A stretch of 64,000 nucleotides of DNA, from positions 23,381,144 through 23,445,143 of the forward strand of contig CM055875.1 of NCBI GenBank assembly GCA_029582165.1, read 5' to 3'. The notes under the pieces are model-generated. The model worked only from the letters and a program-made list of their open reading frames with translations, made no database searches and had not been told where the DNA came from. Positions 20,739-32,902 of this stretch are shown here, piece by piece. This stretch comes from Portulaca oleracea. Taxonomy: Eukaryota; Streptophyta; Magnoliopsida; Caryophyllales; Portulacaceae. Numbering within the stretch: the stretch's first letter is position 1; the number at the start of each line of letters is the position of its first letter. The position numbers were made by a program, and so were the translations under genes.

Positions 20739-22048
20739 ATGGAAAATACTAGGAAATGGATGTACGAGAGAATCGATGAGGAGGGGTATCTTAGCAAAGA
20801 GTTTGTTAGAGGGGTGAAAGAAGAATTTTTGCCGGTTGCTAAATAAACCATTAGCTTGCAATCGGATAAAGTACTTAGGTGTCCATGTTCAAAGTGTAAA
20901 AACATGAAACACCAATGTGAGCACAATGTTAAGGTGCACTTGTACAAAAATGGGTTCGTACCACGTTATTTTGTGTGGACGAGTCACGGTGAGGTGTACG
21001 TGCCTCCCGTTGCCACGATCCTCAACCAAACGTCGAACCAAATTGAAGGGTCGTCGAGGACTGATGTGTTAGACCCAATGCGAGAAATGCTCACGGATGC
21101 CATCGGAGATTTATCGTCCAACGTGTTCGACACAATAGATAATGAGCCGACAGATGGAGGGCAAAAATTTCTTGAAATGTTAGAAGCGTCCAAACGACCT
21201 TTGTATGAGGGTTGCGAACTGTCACAGTTGTCAGTAGTGTCTCGGCTTGTTAACATAAAATGTGAGTATAATCTCCCAAACAAAGCCGTAGACAGTCTGC
21301 TAGCCCTCATGAAAGACATTTGCCCCCCTGTTAATGAAATGACAGACACGTACCACTCGTCGAAGAAGTTACTTAAAGCTTTAGAACTTCCGCATGAGAG
21401 GATCGACGCGTGTCCAAAGGGGTGTATGTTGTTTTGGAAGGAGAACTCCATGCTTGATAGTTGCAACTTTTGCGGTGCTGATCGATATATGCGGACAACG
21501 GCCAAGGGTAAAAAGATCGCCCACAAGGAGCTCATATACTTTCCAATCGGTCCGCGGTTGCAAAGGTTATACTTGACTAAGACATCAGCAGAGCAAATGA
21601 GGTGGCACTCAACAAATGTTCGAGGGGACGGTGACATGGTGAAGCTTGGAAACATTTTGATGCCACTCACAAAGAGTTCGCATCGGAACCACGCAATGTG
21701 CGGTTGGGTATATGCACGGATGGTTTCGCCCCTTTCGGTAGTTTCGGGCAAACTTATTCTACATGGCCTGTTATAGCTACCCCCTACAATTTACCTCCGT
21801 GGCTTTGCATGAAGAAGCCTTACATGTTCCTCACGCTCTTGATTCCTGGTCCTAAAAGTCCAAAAGGAAACTTGGACGTATACATGCAGCCGTTAATAGA
21901 CGAGTTGAAACAGTTGTGGGTGGAGGGTGTAAACACGTATGATGTGTCTTTGAAGGAAACGTTCAGAATGAAAGCGTCCGTGTTGTGGACAATAAGCAAT
22001 TTTCCAGCGTACGGTATGCTTTCTAGGTCGTGTGTAACTTATGTTTAG
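20739..22048 (+). pseudogene. TNP2-type CACTA transposase, N-terminal part, broken
   Basis: The ATG at 20739 follows a likely splice acceptor (TTTGCAG at 20721-20727) and starts MENTRKWMYERIDEEG, the usual opening of plant TNP2 proteins. A TAA at 20844-20846 interrupts it. The frame then resumes with the transposase-associated zinc-like motif CPCSKCKN and goes on to CPKGCMLFWKE and CNFCGADRY of the Transposase_21 domain. Near 21640 the frame shifts by one; the continuing homology (EAWKHFDATHKEF, RLGICTDGFAPFGSFGQTYS, LLIPGPKSPKGNLDVYMQPL) is read in another phase to about 22025. The rest of the catalytic domain is deleted. It cannot make active transposase. Confidence 0.88.
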
Positions 22049-22349
22049 AAACGAGCGTGTGGCTCGATAGGATTGTATATGTTCAAATGTTCGTTGTGGT
22101 AAAGTGGGCATGTGACCCCTTATTCTACAAGTTGAGTTTATATTGTAATTTGCAGGTTAATGTTTTGTATTATGAATTTGGTATAGTCCATATTACAAAG
22201 GAAACTCTGCCGAAACTTCTATGTAACTCTCCCTATATTACCTTAGTTGTGGCATCTATTGATAATGTGTTTTGACAACAAACAACATGACCACTTTGCT
22301 TTACGTTTAATTGTGGTTACTAATTATCATTAATGTTGATCATTTGCAG

Positions 22350-22751
22350 AATGAATATCTTGAGCAATTATCTGCAGCGGGCTTGGAGCCCAATACTGTG
22401 GAAGCCAACGCGGTGTTCTACAATGTTGCTGGTGGGTTCTCGGTCAAGAATCAGTCTGTCTATGGCCTGGGATCCTCGACGGGCATGTTCTACGAAAGGT
22501 CGGCCCGCTATGCACGCCACAATGGTCAGGGTTCTTCTTCCTCATCCGCCGCCCCTACCCCATCTGCTTATGCTTCCATGTTGGCTGAAACACGGTCTTT
22601 GAGGAGTCAAGTCTCCCAATACCAGCAACTGTTGAGCCAACTTGAAGGAAGATTGTCCCAAGTAGAACAAAATCAACAGCAGCAGCAGGGGACGCCTTCC
22701 AGTGGTCAATTCTCTCCCTCTAACTTCATTAATGACCCCCCTTCTTCATAG
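22350..22751 (+). pseudogene. C-terminal exon of a TNPA-like (Transposase_24) protein
   Basis: Starts after a CATTTGCAG acceptor (to 22349). It encodes LEPNTVEANAVFYNVAGG, then SVYGLGSSTGMFYERS, typical of the conserved block in the second protein of plant CACTA elements, followed by a Ser/Ala-rich stretch and a Gln-rich coiled-coil-like tail (SQYQQLLSQLEGRLSQVEQN). The stop is at 22749-22751. Upstream exons are missing, so this is the remnant of a second gene or of a spliced fusion transcript. In autonomous elements such proteins bind the subterminal repeats. Confidence 0.7.
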
Positions 22752-22796
22752 TGTTTTTGAGGACAACTTTAAAAACTTGTCAGATATGTAATATAT

Positions 22797-22836
22797 TTTG
22801 CGACCGTTGACTAGCGACCATTGACTTGCAACCGTT

Positions 22837-22886
<50 letters not shown>

Positions 22887-23325
22887 TACTGTTTGCGACC
22901 GTTCATTTTTATATATATATTATTATTTGCGACCGTTCATTTTGTGACCGTTTGGCACTTATACTTCAAATATATTCTTGAAAGATTATATTACCAGAAA
23001 CCCTCGACAAAATGTTTTTTAAAAAAGAAAATAAAATGGCGGCATCGTTGGTTACCAACGCTCGATAACGTTAATCAACGGTCTGGCGCTAACGACCGTT
23101 CATAAACGGTCACAGAAGCGAGCGACCGTTCAATGAACGGTCGTCCGCTTCTGTGACCATTTATGAACGGTCGTTAGTTAGCGACCGTTCAAATGAACGG
23201 TCGCCCAATTCCACAAACGACCATTGAGAGGCGACCGTCTCCAACGGTCGCAAATGAACGGTCGCCCGCCCCCCAGAACGACCGTTCAAGCTGAATTGTG
23301 ACCGTTCATAACGGTCTTATTTTTG
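22797..23325. repeat. Right subterminal repeats of the CACTA element
   Basis: More than a dozen GACCGTT/AACGGTC words, many paired as ACCGTTCATAAACGGT or GACCGTTCAATGAACGGTC. A (TA)n run lies inside at about 22840-22885. The block is longer and denser than the one on the left. Confidence 0.88.
22840..22885. repeat. (TA)n microsatellite
   Basis: About 46 bases of alternating TA inside the CACTA right subterminal region. Confidence 0.95.
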
Positions 23326-23344
23326 TTACCATGTTGTAGTGTTT

Positions 23345-23870
23345 GGAACAACATGATATTCGAGTTGGCGAACTAGGCTTTCCTTCAGACTCTTGAGTGA
23401 TGAATTGTAGTTTAGGGTCAATTGAGTTTGGCACTTGAGATAACATGCTGTGCCACTTAGTATAATAGTCAAGTAATGACTCGTCATCCCTTTTCTTGAT
23501 AGAAATAAGTTCTTCGAGAGTAGGTTCCTTCTTTTGGAGTGGGCCATAGCGTTCAAGAAAGGCCTTGAGTAGTTTCCCCCAATCTTCCCGAACTTGGGGT
23601 GGAAGTCTGTGGTACTACTTCTTAGCCTCTCCCTTATGAGTGGATGAAAAGGTGATGACGTACAATTCCACGCCTATATGGCCTAGATCTGCTAGACAAG
23701 TGAACTTCTTAAGATGGTATATCGAGTTGTCAGAAGGCTCGAACTTGACATTCGGTATTTCAACCTTGTCAGGTATCTTGGTTGGTAGCCTAGTGAGGGT
23801 TGGGACACCCATGATTGTAGATGCCAAATCAAGTACCGAGTGGATAACCTTGTTCATGGTGTCCAACTGA
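23345..23870 (-). pseudogene. Element E, gag N-terminal half
   Basis: Minus-strand gag with KVEIPNVKFEPSDNSIYHLK and SSTHKGEAKK, equivalent to KVEVPSIRFKPSENPIHHVE and LDGEAKVW of element A. The frame changes near 23615. The CACTA insertion at 23341 cuts it; the other half starts at 18536. Upstream (23871-24350) is a leader-like region with no coding frame, and no LTR or primer site of E could be found. Confidence 0.78.
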
Positions 23871-24370
23871 GCTTCCAGTGCCTTGAATCAGTGATCGCTG
23901 GTGATATCTGTGTTGGAGGAAATGGTGGAGATGATCTAGACCTAGGATCTACACAAATCATGTGGACGATCAAAATCCACCTATAGAACTCATAACTACA
24001 ACTAAATTTTAGGGTTTTGGGGTTTTTGAAGGTAAATGACTACAAACAACAAGAATTAATAAAAAAAACTATGCAAAGTGTACACCTCATGTCACGATTC
24101 TCTACCATGTTCAAGAATGGTGTTCGATCATATCAAGCAAGAAAATGAGAGTGGGAGGGAAGAGGGCAAGCAAATTTTTTTGGGATTTCAAACATAAGTG
24201 ACTGTTCGTATGGACTAAGGGGGGAATACCCGAGTGGGTTTTTTTTTTTTTTTTACCGTAGAGAAGAAAACGGGAAAGGGAAAAGATGAGAGAGAAACAA
24301 AGGGGAGGGGGTAATTTTTAGTTTCCAACCTGAAAATACAAAAAAAAATGAAATATTAAGAGAGCATGTG

Positions 24371-24595
24371 TTTTATGGCTAATGTGGCACCTAAAATCAA
24401 AGTCAACGTGGTCAAACACACGGCCACAACGCCATGTCAGAAAACCACCGAGTCACCGCCATACAACTTGTCGACGTCCCATCTGAATCCAATTTAATTT
24501 TTTTTAGACCACCAGAATTCAAACCGAAAGTAAGGATTATCGTTGTTCAATTTGCAAAAGTCGGGATTATTATAATCCAACTTTCCTCTCTCTCT
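24371..24595. repeat. U4: partial copy of the AATCCAATTTTC-ended repeat
   Basis: Shares about 220 bp with the right end of unit U2: the GCCATGTCAGAAAACCACCG segment, then CACCAGAATTCAAA, GAAAGTAAGGATTAT and the end AATCCAACTTTCC, followed by a (TA)n array. The left end could not be found, so it is a truncated copy. Confidence 0.7.
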
Positions 24596-24606
24596 CTATA
24601 TATATA

Positions 24607-24685
<79 letters not shown>
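24596..24685. repeat. (CT)n then (TA)n microsatellite
   Basis: A short CT run followed by about 85 bases of TA, adjoining the end of unit U4. Confidence 0.95.
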
Positions 24686-24688
<3 letters not shown>

Positions 24689-26081
24689 TATGGATCATGG
24701 CATTATCACAATATTTGTATAATAAATGAACTATTTATACAATTAACATAGAATATTTTGTCACTTCTCAAGATGATTAAGTGTAATAAAAAGTTTTTTC
24801 ACATATATATATTCATATTATCGTTTTCAAATATATTATTTCAGAAATTCAAAATTAAAATGATGTGTTACAGGTTATAATCAAGAAAAGGTGTCAGAAA
24901 ATAAGTCATAGAGGGAATTGCATTGCAATATTTTAAGTATAAAATAAGAAGTAAAATAAAATAAAATTTAATAGAGAATTTTTGAAAAATCAACATTACT
25001 ATATAAAATCTTAATTGCATAAAATTATTTTACAATTACATGATTTATAAACAAAATATTTATTTTGTAGCGAATCTTCATTTGAATCTTGAATGTTTTT
25101 ATATATTAATTTAAATAAGTGAAAGTTAATGACATTTTTTTTTATTTTAATTGATGATAAGGATATTTTTGACTATTTGGGAAAGTTGAGTGACAATTTA
25201 GCCCAATCACCAGTAATAAATTTTAAATTTTACCTATAAACCAACTATAAACATTGTGCAATTCACGAATGTTAAAAATTAATCTGATGATGCGTTTGGT
25301 TACAACTGTTCTCCAAGAAAGTATGTCAATTTTCCAAATTGACCAAATTTTCTCATATTTGTTTGTGAAATGAGAGGAGAAAAATTTTGAGGTGGGTCCC
25401 ATTAGTTTCCCAAGGTGGATGAGAAATTTTTTTCCCATGGAGGTTTGGGAAAAAATTTTCCATGGAAAAGAGAGTTTTTTTTACTTTGTTTCCAAAAATG
25501 CCCCTAAAAACTATTTTATAAATTAACAAATATAGAGTAGTTTGGACATTTTCCCACAAACTTTCACATGTATTCAAATATAAACGAAATACTGTAAATT
25601 ATTATTTCCCAGAGATAATTTTCCTAGAAATTTTTTTTCCAAAACAAATTTTGGTGAAAAAGAACCAAATGCACCATGAATCTAAAATGAAAATAATATT
25701 CCCCTCTTGTTCCAATTTTCCATAAATATGAAAAACAAAAACAACAGGTGTCCCGCAGACTTTACAGTGTGAGTCAGTGACTGGTGTGTGAGAGAATTCC
25801 CACTCTGACAGGTCTGTGACAAGTCCCCATTGTCACCGCCGGTGACACAACCATCAATGCGACTAAACGACAACAAATAGAAACTCTGCAGTGGCCCCCA
25901 ATTGTGAATTGTGGATACCTCAACCCAAAAAACAAAAAAGGTTAAATTAATTCCCAAACTTTTTCCCGCCTTCCCGCCTCTTCTCTTCTTGCACCCTCAA
26001 CTCCAACCTAGCTAATAATTTCACAAACCAGGGAAAAAAAAACCACCCACAAGGAAGAAGAAAAAAAATGCAAATGCAGAC
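24686..26081. other. AT-rich spacer upstream of the TSO1-like gene
   Basis: No coding frame is supported. It holds one possible MITE (25289-25676) and, near the gene, a pyrimidine-rich stretch. The last few hundred bases presumably contain the promoter, but I recognise no element with confidence. Confidence 0.6.
25289..25676. mobile_element. Possible MITE, about 390 bp
   Basis: GATGCGTTTGGTT at the left and AACCAAATGCACC at the right form an imperfect inverted pair; AATCT occurs just outside on both sides. The inside is AT-rich and non-coding. The evidence is modest. Confidence 0.4.
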
Positions 26082-26088
26082 TATATAG
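26082..26088 (+). promoter_or_regulatory. Possible TATA box of the TSO1-like gene
   Basis: TATATAG in GCAGACTATATAGAGAG, followed by a (GA)n run. It is 120 bp before the first ATG of the protein. If it is the real TATA box, transcription would begin near 26112. Confidence 0.35.
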
Positions 26089-26110
26089 AGAGAGAGGAGG
26101 AGAGAGAAAA

Positions 26111-26161
26111 ATGGATGCCCCTTTCTTCACCCTGCTACTGTATTATGTTCTCCTTTGGTAG
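26111..26161 (+). other. Upstream ORF of 16 codons before the TSO1-like start
   Basis: An ATG at 26111 opens a short, strongly hydrophobic peptide (16 residues, MDAPFFTLLLYYVLLW) that ends at TAG 26159-26161, 41 bases before the main ATG. It acts only if transcription starts upstream of it, which depends on the uncertain TATA position. Confidence 0.4.
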
Positions 26162-26202
26162 AGAGAGAAAGGCAGGTTAGGCCTTAAACCATTTTCTCTC
26201 TC

Positions 26203-29200
26203 ATGGTCATGGATACCCCAGATAAGAAAACTCAACCTAGTCCATCCTCCCTCCTTTCCAAATTTGAGGTATAATTTTGGGATTTTTTTTTCTTTCTGGG
26301 TACTTTAAAGTTTTGATCTTTTGCTGCCTCAGTTGGAGAAGAAGAAGAAGAAGAAGATAGAGCTAGAATTCTAGGTGTTGTCCGGAAAGATTCAGTGAAA
26401 TTGTGGTTTGTTCTTTTGCGGGTTCAGATCTAGGTTTCGTCGGTTGAAATTATGTACTTTCTTCCTTTATAATATTTTGTGAGTCTTCTTTGCTGCCTTT
26501 CCTGGAGAGTTCTCTTAGGGTTTAATGGAGAAATTAGTGAGGAGAATCAATTGAAAATGGAGGACCAATTTGTGAATCTTACGGTCAATTCTTCACTGCT
26601 TTAGTTCTTTTGTTCCAGTTTTCCCTATGAATTAAGGAGATACATTCATTTCTAGCTATATTTTGGTTCAATCCCTTGGTACAAGACTTGAAGGGGGGTG
26701 GGGGTGGGTTTGGGTGTCCTTGAAGTGATTTCGTACATCTTGATTCCTGGATTTTTATTTTTATGTCAGAATTTACATACTTAAGGCTTTGGAAAAAAAG
26801 CACTGTATTCATGGAACAAACTGGGTATGTATGGTTTTGGGACTCAGGGAATTCCATGGACTCTGACAGGGCAGGAGAAACCGTTTGTGTTTATAATCAA
26901 TTTGTTCTGTCCACTTTGCATAATAGCCGTTTGTTATGAGGAGGTACAATGTATGTATCATGAGCTCATGGCTAATTACTTTTATGAAGAAGATGATACA
27001 GTTTGTATGTTTTAATGCTTTCCTAACTTCATAGTCTATTAACACCTTACACCACTAAATTGTATGGAGACATGTTCTCTTAGCTCGTTAGAGGTCCAAA
27101 ATCATTACTAAAGGGAGATCCTACGTTAACAGTTGAGTTAGTGTGGTTCAGGTCAACCCACCATGAAACTTGTATTTTTAGGATCTCTTGCTCCCCCTGG
27201 AAATGGTTTACTATGAGCCTCAAATGTTACTAATGGTCCACATATTTCATTTCTTGATATTTTGTTGGTACCAACCATGACAAGTAATTCACTTTAAAGT
27301 TCGCAATTGATATGCTGTCTTCATCAAGAGTACACTTTAGAATGTCTGTCTGTGAATCCACTCTTTGATCATTATTGAACCTCTACGAATGATGAGTGCA
27401 ATTTGACGCCTTTGTTAGTTTGACCGCCATGCCTTGTACTGTGTCTGGATTTCTGCTGTCTGTAGAGTGTGTGTCGCTAAAGGCGTAGTCTTGTTAGGTT
27501 AAACTGTGGCACATTCATTTTAGAGATGATTTCACTGGTCTTGCCTATTTCATGTGTTTTCTCTTGGGCAAGGTTTACGCTCCTGTTCCTTGTCTTCCAC
27601 CATCTAGTTTTCAACCATCTCATGCATACATTCAGCATAAATGGATAAATCTGCTATAGCATTTTTAGGTTGCTCGCTATATTCGTCTACTTCAACTAAA
27701 GATCCTGCTTTTAACTATAGCAAATGGATGCCTTTTCATTTGTAGGATTCTCCTGTGTTTAATTACCTCAGCAACTTGTCGCCTCTGACACCATTCAACT
27801 TGAGCCGCAGTGGGCGATCCTTCCATGCTCTTGGGTTTCCTTCACCTCAATGTTTGCAGAACTCTCTGCTAGGTTGCCCTGATGAGTCCAAGATTAAAAG
27901 GTAAAAGTTTCTGCTTTACCTAATCTTCAATTATGATATGAAAACTGTCATAATTATAATTGTGAGAGTTGAATGATTTTCTTCCCTCCCTTTGTCCTTT
28001 TCTCACTGCAGTGCAACCGATGTTTCTGATGTTTCGAAGAGTGACTCCTCTGAGAATGGCATCAAACAAGTAGCTTCTGGCACCTCAGGTGCTGAACCCT
28101 CTGCTGCTGAAGAGGTGGATAACTCTGATTCTACTGGAGAGATAACAGTCAAGGAAAGCAATAAATTGCCTGAGGTGGGGGCTGAGATTCCTGAATCTTG
28201 GAAGTATGAGAGTAGTAGCCCTGATGATAATGCAGCCCATTGTGAATTTAACAGGGCTGATACGGAGATATCTCCTGTGAAGAGCAGTGAAGGCGTTTCT
28301 AAGGAAGCAGAGCGTTCATTTGAGAATAAAATTGGTATGCGGGGAATTCTATTAGAGAAAAACAAGCAAGAATGCAACTGGGAGAGGTTTATTTGCGAAG
28401 CTTCTGATGTGTTGGACTGTCAAACACCTGCCAAGGATGAAAATCATGAGGAGCTGGATGACAAAAACATTGATTCTTGCACTCGATCTTTCGTTGCAGC
28501 AGTCTTGCAGCCCCCAAATGAGAACAATGATGGGGTGGAGAACCCTGATTCTGTTTGTCCTCAGATGTCTTCTAGACACCAAGATGTGGAAGTTCGTTTT
28601 TCTCATCCAGGCATGGCAAATTCAGATGAAACAAGTCAAATACCAGCTGTTGAAGAACATGTTCTGCTAGCTGAGGAAGTTGTCCATTATTCAAATACTG
28701 AAGTTGATGACAAGGTAGAAATAACATTGCAGCCTATATTTTGCCCTACATCAGTCATGTTCATTTACAGTAATGCTTATTTTACCTGAAATTGCTGATA
28801 AACTCCCAAGTAATTTTCTTCCGGTGTTTTGCATTTTTATTATAACTAAGTTGGAACTTGGAACTTAATATTCGTCTTCTGTTTTGTACTCAGCAGCAGC
28901 AGATGACGAGTAGGCGCTGCCTAGTATATGAGATGTCAGGAGCTCATTACAGGCAAATTCAATCCGCTCCTGCTGATACTTTTCCATCACTGATGCCATC
29001 TGCTAATCCCAACACGTCTAATGACAAGGGCGAGGTTGCCAGCAGGCCTGGGGGCAACAAATTTTCTACTCAGCTCCCTGGTATTGGTTTGCACCTTAAT
29101 GCTCTGGCCGCTTCATCTAGAGATAAAATTATTGTCAAAAGCCAAACCCTGACTTGTAGAAGGCAAATAATAAGCTCTCCAAGCACCATGTCCTCTTTTG

Positions 29201-29953
29201 ATCCGAAGCCTATTAGTATTCTAATGCCCCCAGACTCAACCAAGGTGACGTGCGACGAACAAAATGATGCAGTTCAGGTTAGTGGAAATGTGGATGAGAA
29301 GTCTACCTTTGGAGAAGACATTGAGGTTCATCAGAGTTCTCCTAAAAAGAAGAGGTATTCTCCAGTTTTTTCCAACTCATCGTACGTAATAAGTTTATCT
29401 GCCATGTTGGTGATGTTAGGTAACTTATTCGACTGTACCTTAGTGATTCATGTAGACTTTGGCACTCTCTTTTGCTCTTTACAATTATGAATTGTGCATG
29501 ATCTCCCAAGCTAGGGCCCTTTTGACTGTTGTCTCCAAACGTAATGGAGGTTGTGATAACTTTTTCTTTTTCGTTTTCTTTTTTTGCAGAGTGGGGGTGG
29601 GGGGGTCATTTAGATATAGGAAGCCTTCTGCCTACTATTGGACTACAATAGCGTGGTTGTCTCCTTTTTCATCTTGGATTTAGAAGTAGGCTACTTGGTC
29701 ACGTTGGGAGCATAATTTTTGCAAAATTGTGTATAAATGAGGCTATGAGCGCTTGTGGCAGCACTGTTAATACAGTACGGTCTTGCAATTGCAGGCGGAA
29801 ATCGGAGAATGTTGGAGAAGGAGATTCTTGCAAACGTTGCAACTGTAAGAGGTCAAAGTGCCTGAAGCTGTGAGTGCCTACTACGCTTTAGCTTTTGCCT
29901 ACAATAGGAATTGTAATACATACATACATACATGCATATATATACATACATGC

Positions 29954-30016
<63 letters not shown>

Positions 30017-31571
30017 TATATCATGTTCCCAGGTCCATAATATTTAACAGAAAGCTAAAGCCGATAGAAAATTTGTCTCTATGATTGCGCATGTTAAATT
30101 GGTGATTGTGATTACATTCATTTCTAAACATTTAAGTGCCCCCTTATCACATGCAGATGTCTGATCTCGTTTTTGTTTTGATGCAGTTATTGTGAGTGCT
30201 TTGCTGCTGGTTTATACTGCGTCGAGCCTTGTAACTGTCAAGATTGCTTTAATAAGCCTATTCACGAGGAAACAGTTCTTGAAACCCGTCGACAGATAGA
30301 ATCTCGCAATCCACTTGCCTTTGCTCCTAAAGTGATCAAGTGTTCCAGCACTCCAAATACTAGGGTTGGTTACATACAGTCTATTTTGTGTACAGCATCT
30401 TTAAAGATTTTTTTTTTCTTTTAAAAACATTGTTCTAATGCATCTTTGACTATGAAGGACGAGTTGAAAACTCCAGCTTCTGCAAGACATAAAAGAGGAT
30501 GCAACTGTAAGAAGTCTGGTTGCCTGAAAAAGTACTGTGAATGTTTTCAGGTTTGGCTCTTTACTTTGTACATTGTATGTGCATTGATTTAAGCTTAAAA
30601 CTTTCTAATGGTGATGAGAGCGGTGTGTCTGTTTTTGCAGGGTGGTGTTGGATGCTCTCTTAGCTGCAGATGCGAAGGGTGTAAGAATACTTTTGGTCAG
30701 AAAGAAGGTTAGCCTGGTGGTTTAATTGACTTATTTTTCTGTAGAGTTGGCCAAACAGAGTAGCAGACCAATACCAGATAGACCTTGACCTGTTTGATCC
30801 TAACTCAGACCTGATGAGCAAATGTAAACCCTGATACATGAGCTTATCTCACAGTCTCTATTTCTGTGTTGTAGTGGCTTAAAAACAACAGTATAACTTG
30901 AGCATATTGTAGATTTGTAATATCGTAATAGAATTTCTGCTTATCAGGGATTGAGAGTCTATTCGGAGAACATGGCTTTCAGAAGCATGTAGCAGTTGGG
31001 AGATCAGATCATGAGGTTTTAGCAAGAGTTGACAAGAATGAGGATGAAGCAACACCAGAGGCTTCAACTCATGTGAGGTAGCACTAGCAGCGATGTTTGT
31101 GTGTTTACTGATCTTGAAGAATTATTATTACGAGTCTGAGTGTGAGGACTAATTGTTGTTTAACATGGGATCAGGGCCAGGTCACCAGTTAGACGGCCAT
31201 TCCAGTTTGGTGAAGCGACCTCAGGGTCAGGGACACAGACACAGACACAGACACAGCTTCCATCAACCCTTAAACCCTGTTGCACAACAACCAGTGAAGG
31301 TGACAAGAAATTAGATGAAACTGGAAGTGGTTCTGAGGAGGAGGATGTGAACAAAGCCCCTGCAGAAGATGAAGCCCCAACACCTAGAGTGTCAACTTGT
31401 GTCACTTCCACATCTCCAAACAGTAAAAGAGTGTCACCTCCTCACTATGACCTCCAACCATCTCCTGGTTGGAAGAGCTGTAGAAAGTTGATTCTAAAAT
31501 CAATCTCGTCCCTCCCGACTTCCATCACTCAGAAAAAGGCCACAAAGCTACGCAAAAACGAACCTCGATGA
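26203..31571 (+). CDS. TSO1/CPP-like (Tesmin-type CXC) DNA-binding protein, ten exons
   Basis: Exons read by eye: 26203-26268, 27746-27900, 28012-28714, 28894-29354, 29795-29869, 30187-30364, 30458-30550, 30641-30707, 30948-31077, 31175-31571. All junctions are GT-AG and the sum is 2325 bases, 774 residues in one frame. The N-terminus has the family motif [16 protein letters not shown]. Two cysteine-rich CXC motifs form the CRC DNA-binding domain: residues about 474-507 ([13 protein letters not shown]...YCECFAAG) and about 559-598 ([18 protein letters not shown]...), joined by [10 protein letters not shown]. The C-terminus has [13 protein letters not shown]. Family members (TSO1, SOL, CPP1) are nuclear, bind TTYGAA-like DNA and control cell division and floral tissue, in part within DREAM/MuvB-type complexes. 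The second ATG (26209) is an alternative start. It is the only cellular gene in the window. Which paralogue it is cannot be told. Confidence 0.93.
29928..30014. repeat. ACAT/(TA)n microsatellite in intron 5 of the TSO1-like gene
   Basis: Several ACAT and GCATATA words followed by about 55 bases of TA, inside the intron between 29869 and 30187. Confidence 0.95.
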
Positions 31572-31830
31572 CATACAACCAATCCACACTTGGGCCAAAC
31601 AATACCCTGAATGAATGAATGAATCAACCAAACTGGAATAAGGCTTGGTCCAAACTCAGGGCTACAGTATGCCTGCTACCTTACCATCATAATTCTCACC
31701 ATCGTCTAGTATTGTACAAATTAAATAGCTTTAGTCTAAATGTTCAAGGTAGTATATTTTAGTAGTCGTAAACTCTAGTTGCTCTAAATTTTTTCTAGTA
31801 GAATGTAATGTAGTGTTGTGTAGATGCAAA
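31572..31830 (+). other. Likely 3' untranslated region of the TSO1-like gene
   Basis: AT-rich sequence after the TGA stop. GAATGTAATGTAG near 31800 looks like a far-upstream polyadenylation signal. The end is not defined. Confidence 0.4.
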
Positions 31831-32600
31831 AAGTTCATTCATCATGTATTTGCTCAAAAGTTATGTGATGCTTATTGGTAGTGCGTTCTGAGTGACACCC
31901 AGATAGGGAGAATATGCCATCTTTTTTTTTTTTACCCAAAAAAAATTGCTGGCTTCAATCCATGTAGTGGCATGAATGGATTCTATGGTGAAGGCAACAT
32001 CATCCATATATTATATAATTTATATGTAGATTATGATTATTATTATTATTATTATTATTATTGTTGTTTTTGTTTTAATGATAATGTATGAGTTGGACGG
32101 TGTTTACGGAAAAGGTTTTATTTACTACTAACCTTGTCATTGCATCATCTTTGTTAACCGGAGAGTGAAGATAAGTGTTGATGTGAACTACTTTCACTAT
32201 CGTTTACAGAGAATGTGTTCCCATAACTTTAAACATGTCTTTTTCTTGCAAATGAATATGTGGATATAGTATAGTAACATTTGTAGTAAGAAATAAGAAT
32301 GATGTGATAAGTGAGTAGAGATAAAGTGAAAATTAGATGAGAAAAAGTGAGGAGAGAGAAAAATATAATTATTGTTGTAAAATTTGGAATAGTACAATAT
32401 AGTACGAAAGAATTATGATAAGTATGGAAAAATGTGATAAATACAATGCAGAACCACACAAATTAAAAGAACATAGCCAAAATTTAATGGTCACTTTCAG
32501 TGCACATGCCAAATTCAAATACAATTGTAACCTCGGTCTTCTACGTAACTTCAAATTGGATAATATGGTTTTGTAGCATATCCTTGATAAGTCATTAGAA
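31831..32600. other. Intergenic, no gene seen
   Basis: AT-rich. It contains an (ATT)n microsatellite at about 32037-32062 and a polyT run near 31922. No coding frame or transposon end is recognised. Confidence 0.6.
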
Positions 32601-32753
32601 GGCTCTGTTCTTTGGATTTGGAACTCTTTCCAATCCAATCCAAACCTTATACAATTTTCCAAATACTTTTCCTCTCTAAAAACACAATTTCCCAAAAAGG
32701 TATCCAATCAAATCCATCCAAACTTCATTTTATCAAATCCAAAGAACAGGGCT
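32601..32753. mobile_element. Short MITE, about 153 bp
   Basis: GGCTCTGTTCTTTGGATTTG at the left and CAAATCCAAAGAACAGGGCT at the right form a near-perfect inverted pair of about 20 bp. No clear target duplication. GGSYCTGTTCTTT-type ends are common among plant MITEs. Confidence 0.7.
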
Positions 32754-32902
32754 TCAGAGTATGAATAAATATTTGCCCCTTTAATGTAGTTATGAAAAGC
32801 GTAGGTATCTGTAATATATTGAGAAAATTGTAATTAATGAGAGAGATCTTAAATATTGATTACTTAACTTAGGAAAGAATAAAATGATCTTTAACGGCAC
32901 TT

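Larger units (their letters stand above)
18540..23341 (+). mobile_element. CACTA (CMC/EnSpm) transposon, 4802 bp, internally deleted
   Basis: Terminal inverted repeats CACTACAAGATGG (18540) and, reversed, CACTACAACATGG (ending 23341), with a 3-bp duplication TTT on both sides (18537-18539 and 23342-23344). Subterminal regions are packed with CGACCGTTCAT/ATGAACGGTCG palindromes. Inside are non-coding first exons, two long hairpins, the N-terminal half of a TNP2 transposase and the C-terminal end of a TNPA-like protein. The middle of the coding region is missing, so it is non-autonomous. It interrupts gag of element E. Confidence 0.95.

Noticed and set aside
24596..24685. Poly-(Ile-Tyr) open frames over the (TA)n arrays, also at 38956, 40013, 40797 and 62443
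   Set aside because: They are translations of TA microsatellites, not genes.
26585..27045. Frames in the first intron of the TSO1-like gene
   Set aside because: No homology seen; they lie in an intron and have no start context or motif.
28003..28606. Long antisense frames opposite exon 3 of the TSO1-like gene
   Set aside because: They are shadows of the coding exon, with no independent codon signal or motif.
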